The position numbers and the translations under genes were made by a program. This document shows, one piece after another, positions 61,432-64,000 of a stretch of 64,000 nucleotides of DNA (the first letter of the stretch is position 1; each line of letters begins with the position of its first letter). Location of the stretch: NCBI RefSeq assembly GCF_012396125.1, contig NZ_JAAXOX010000004.1:1-64000 (forward strand), in the 5' to 3' direction. The DNA is from Cellulomonas denverensis (lineage in GTDB: Bacteria > Actinomycetota > Actinomycetes > Actinomycetales > Cellulomonadaceae). Under the pieces are notes generated by a model. The model worked only from the letters and a program-made list of their open reading frames with translations, did not search any database and had not been told where the DNA came from.

Positions 61432-62280
61432 TCAGCCCTTGGCGGCCTCGACCGCCTGGGTCAGCGCCCCGGCGGTGTACAGGTCGCCCTGGAACTGCTC
61501 GCCGTCGATCATCACGTACGGCGTGCCGACCTGGCCCATGTCCTCGCGCATCTGGTTGACGTTCGCCTGCAGCCACGGGGCGAAGGTCCGCCAGTCCTGG
61601 CCGTCGGCGGTGGCGGTGAACTGGTCGACCACGTCGTCCGGCACCCCGGCGTCCCGGGCCAGCTGGGCGATCTCCGCGTCGGACAGGCCCTTGGAACCCT
61701 CGTCCGGCTGGTCCGCGAACAGCGCGGCGAAGAAGTCGGCGAACTGCTCCGGCGCCTGGTCGGCGACCACCGCGGCCGCGTTCCCGGCCCGGGTGGAGTA
61801 CTCGGCGCCGCGGGACTGCGAGTCCAGGAAGGACAGCAGGTGGTACTCGACGGTCACGCCGCCCTCCTCGCGGAGTGCCTCCAGCTCGGGGCCGTTGACC
61901 TGCTCGAACTGGCCGCAGTAGGGGCACATGAAGTCGGTGTAGACCGACACGACGACGTTGCCGTCCTCGGCCTCGCCGGCCACGCCGTCCTGGCCGACCG
62001 GGATGCCGCCGTTCTCCCCGGCGGAGGCGGGGGCGGTGGTGTCGGCCAGGGTGATGGTGTCGGCGTCGTCGGCGGTGTAGGCGATGCCGGGCTGGTTGGA
62101 CTGCATCCACAGCCAGCCGCCGACACCGACCAGGGCCAGGACGGCGACCACGACGGCGCCGATGGCGATGAACTTGTTGCGCTGCTCGCGCTTGCGCTGC
62201 GCCTCGCGCATCTGGCGGGCCTGCTCACGGGCCTGATCGCGACGCTCGGCCTTGGACGGCCGGGGGGAGTTGCTGGACAT
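61432..62280 (-). CDS. Membrane-anchored DsbA-like thiol-disulfide protein
   Basis: This 282-residue protein has a 35-residue highly charged cytoplasmic start and one membrane helix (KFIAIGAVVVAVLALVGVGG, about 36-56). An extracytoplasmic thioredoxin fold of the DsbA type follows, with active site MCPYCGQFEQ (about residue 118) and cis-Pro in VGTPYVMIDG. It probably forms or isomerises disulfides in exported proteins. Upstream genes encode membrane proteins; the next gene is 47 nt away. Confidence 0.92.
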   Translation of the reverse strand: MSSNSPRPSKAERRDQAREQARQMREAQRKREQRNKFIAIGAVVVAVLALVGVGGWLWMQSNQPGIAYTADDADTITLADTTAPASAGENGGIPVGQDGVAGEAEDGNVVVSVYTDFMCPYCGQFEQVNGPELEALREEGGVTVEYHLLSFLDSQSRGAEYSTRAGNAAAVVADQAPEQFADFFAALFADQPDEGSKGLSDAEIAQLARDAGVPDDVVDQFTATADGQDWRTFAPWLQANVNQMREDMGQVGTPYVMIDGEQFQGDLYTAGALTQAVEAAKG

Positions 62281-62327
62281 GATCTGCTTCCTGCTCTGCT
62301 GACGGGACGGGTCGGGGGTGGCGGGCC

Positions 62328-62858
62328 TCAGGCCACGGCCACCGGCGGCCCCCGCAGCGGGTGGCGGTCCCCCGGCACACCGGAGGGCAGGGTGGGAGCA
62401 CGGTGCTCGACCAGGATGCCGATCCGCTCGCGCACCTGCACCCGGAACCGGCTCAGCGCACCCAGGTCGGGCAGCACCGCCGCCAGCACGCCCAGGGCGG
62501 CGCCGGCCGCGCGGGTCAGCAGGGCGATCAGCCCGACGCCCAGCGCCCCGACCGCCGCGTGCGCCGCCAGCACCGGCAACGCCAGGGCGACCAGCAGCAC
62601 CGCGGTCTGCGGCACGCCCGGCACCACCGCCAGGGTCCCCGCCGGGCAGTCCGGCACGTCGCGCAGCAGGGTCAGCCGCTGCCCGAGCTCGGCCAAGGGC
62701 CCCTCGATCGCGGCGCACTGGTGCACCAGCACCCGGGCCAGCCCGAGCCAGCCACCGGCGACGAGCGCGAGCGCCGACACCAGGCCCACCACCCCGGGCA
62801 CGCCGAACCGCGCGCGCAGGACGCGCCACGGTCGCGTGGGGGCACGGTGGGCAGACAT
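62328..62858 (-). CDS. Predicted membrane protein of unknown function
   Basis: This 176-residue protein has a hydrophobic N-terminal helix (about 20-40), an extracytoplasmic loop with two Cys (HQCAAIEG and VPDCPAG) that could form a disulfide, two more hydrophobic stretches (about 85-130) and a basic tail. No family was recognised. Its location just upstream of the DsbA-like gene and the paired cysteines suggest a link with disulfide formation, perhaps as a partner. Confidence 0.65.
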   Translation of the reverse strand: MSAHRAPTRPWRVLRARFGVPGVVGLVSALALVAGGWLGLARVLVHQCAAIEGPLAELGQRLTLLRDVPDCPAGTLAVVPGVPQTAVLLVALALPVLAAHAAVGALGVGLIALLTRAAGAALGVLAAVLPDLGALSRFRVQVRERIGILVEHRAPTLPSGVPGDRHPLRGPPVAVA

Positions 62859-62902
62859 GGCCTTCAGGGTACGGGCCGAACCCGGGAAAACCCTGGGACG
62901 GC

Positions 62903-64000
62903 TCACGAACTCGGCACCGGCGGCGACCCGAACGGGCTGAAGTCGACCGGATCGCCGCCGAGCAGCGTCCACACCGCGAGACCGGCCACCGCGAGCGCCA
63001 GCAGGACCAGCACCGCGGCACCCCAGCGCCCCGGTGCGACCGCGCCCAGCGCCCAGCTCGCGCCCTCCCGGGTGGTGCGCGATCCCGGCCCCCACCACAG
63101 GGCGATCGACCCGATCACCGCGGTCACGGCCAGCAGCCCGGCCTCCAGCAGCGGATCGGGTTGCTCGCCACCCGCGTGCAGCAGCCACCACCCCACCCCA
63201 CCGACGATCAGCACCAGCGCCACCGCCACCAGCAGCGAGGGCAGCACCCCGACCAGGGCGCGCAGCAGGTGCCAGGGCGAGGCGACCACCGCGCGCAGGC
63301 CGTCCGACCGGCGCGGCCCCACCCGGTCGCGGCGGCGCAGGGTCGCGTCGACCACCGAACCCACCGTCCGGGCGACCAGCAGCAGCGGCAGCAGCACCAG
63401 GAGCGTGACCCCGGGCCGGACCGCCGCCCCGGCCACGGTGAGCAGGCCGAGCGCCAGCAGCGAGCCCGCGCGGCGGGGCGGGGCCGGGCGGACCGGCGGT
63501 TCGGCGTAGCCGGGCCAGGCGGGGGCGGGCTCCTGGCTGGGCGGTGCCCACGGGCCGGGTCGGTCGCCGGGGCGGGCCGGGGGGTAGACCTCGGTGGACG
63601 GGCCTGCCGCGGGGTAGGTCGCGGGGTAGGCCTCGGTCGGCGGGCCCTGGGTGGCGTAGGCCTGGGTCGGCGCGCCGGTGGGATACGCCTGGGTCGCGGG
63701 TCCGCCGGTGGGATACGCCTGGGTCGGCGGGGCCCCGGCGGGATACGCCTGGGTCGGCGGGGCCCCGGCCGGGTACGCCTGGGTCGGTGGGCCGCCGGCG
63801 GGGTACGCCCGGGTCGCCGGGTCGGACGGCGCGGCGACCGTCCCGAGCCGCTCGGTGGCCGGGTAGGCCGGTGGCAGCGCCTCGGTCGCCGCCCCGGTGG
63901 CCACCTCCCGGGTGCGGGCGGGCGCGATCGCCCCGGGCAGCACGGTGGTGGCGCCGGTGGCAGGCGTGGTGACGTCCGGGTCGAAGCTCTCCCCCCGGCG
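62903..64000 (-). CDS. Repeat-rich proline/tyrosine membrane protein, C-terminal part (runs off right edge)
   Basis: The reading frame is open to the window end, so this is at least 365 codons of a longer gene. The visible N-terminal half is disordered: about seven copies of a 10-residue TQAYPAGAPP-like unit, then PAYPATYPAAGPSTEVYPPA. The C-terminal half has four to five membrane helices (LLALGLLTVAGAA, TLLVLLPLLLVARTV, LLVAVALVLIVGGVGWWLL and others). It could be the rear of a PspC- or FtsX-type protein, but no domain is visible. GTG at 63943 is a possible internal start. Confidence 0.6.
   Translation of the reverse strand, partial: RRGESFDPDVTTPATGATTVLPGAIAPARTREVATGAATEALPPAYPATERLGTVAAPSDPATRAYPAGGPPTQAYPAGAPPTQAYPAGAPPTQAYPTGGPATQAYPTGAPTQAYATQGPPTEAYPATYPAAGPSTEVYPPARPGDRPGPWAPPSQEPAPAWPGYAEPPVRPAPPRRAGSLLALGLLTVAGAAVRPGVTLLVLLPLLLVARTVGSVVDATLRRRDRVGPRRSDGLRAVVASPWHLLRALVGVLPSLLVAVALVLIVGGVGWWLLHAGGEQPDPLLEAGLLAVTAVIGSIALWWGPGSRTTREGASWALGAVAPGRWGAAVLVLLALAVAGLAVWTLLGGDPVDFSPFGSPPVPSS
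63661..63810 (-). repeat. 30-bp imperfect tandem repeat
   Basis: About five copies of a GGGTCGGCGGGGCCCCGGCG-type unit of 30 nt encode the TQAYPAGAPP protein repeat. Copies at 63721 and 63751 are nearly identical, so copy number may change by slippage. Confidence 0.8.

Noticed and set aside
63661-63810. A CRISPR array.
   Set aside because: Units are adjacent without unique spacers and encode an in-frame protein repeat.

Overview
The window is a very GC-rich chromosomal segment (third codon positions almost all G or C, many GTG starts, 1-8 nt gene overlaps) from an actinobacterium. A complete-looking flagellar set beside XPB helicase, DUF3027/cold-shock, DUF2530, DUF3263 and LytR_C genes points to a motile member of the Micrococcales, plausibly Cellulomonadaceae. 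That taxon is inferred from gene content, not from a marker gene.

Region 1 (1-17.7 kb) is a flagellar locus. A minus-strand operon runs flgB-flgC-fliE-fliF-fliG-fliH-fliI-fliJ, then an NlpC/P60 peptidoglycan hydrolase and a fliK-like gene cut by the left edge. A second minus-strand unit is fliC, a hairpin, then fliD-fliS and a small fliT-position gene. fliA (sigma-28/WhiG type) is divergent from a plus-strand operon flgN-flgK-flgL-fliW followed by a degenerate EAL-HDOD gene. Four FliA/WhiG-like promoter matches (CTCA or TTCA, 16-17 nt, RCCGATGK) precede flgB, fliC, flgN and a second, distant EAL-HDOD gene near 32.5 kb. The fliA-flgN gap carries a perfect TGTGA-N6-TCACA cAMP-receptor-type site and a long inverted repeat. 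A secreted protein with an LPXTG-type sorting signal at its N terminus sits between the flagellar units.

Region 2 (17.7-26.9 kb) holds DUF2530, seven glycosyltransferase genes in three blocks of alternating strand (two GT2 with GGED motifs, four GT4/GT-B, one MurG/UGT-like) and an MFS transporter. The cluster may glycosylate flagellin or a surface glycan. Region 3 (26.8-35.1 kb, minus) is a translationally coupled set, cspB-type cold-shock gene, DUF3027 and a sacsin-like GHKL ATPase, followed upstream by the second EAL-HDOD gene and an M20 amidohydrolase/MHS transporter pair. Region 4 (35.2-46.2 kb) has an XPB-like accessory protein and XPB helicase, a TPM-domain membrane protein with PspA, a class I glutamine amidotransferase, an OmpR-type two-component system and an HD-domain protein.

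Region 5 (46.3-52.5 kb) has groEL with tandem CIRCE-like operators, a GH15-like exported protein, a cold-shock protein, LytR_C and DUF3263 proteins, uracil-DNA glycosylase and an SGNH hydrolase. Region 6 (52.5-57.3 kb) is a surface-protein module: an ER/SipW-type signal peptidase, three exported proteins that share a two-cysteine domain, and a NarL-type two-component system at its upstream end. Region 7 (57.4-64 kb) has an RBBP9-like hydrolase, a PASTA-Ltp protein beside tRNA-Thr(UGU), a small alarmone synthetase, an MFS exporter, a DsbA-like membrane thioredoxin protein, a small membrane protein and a truncated repeat-rich membrane protein.
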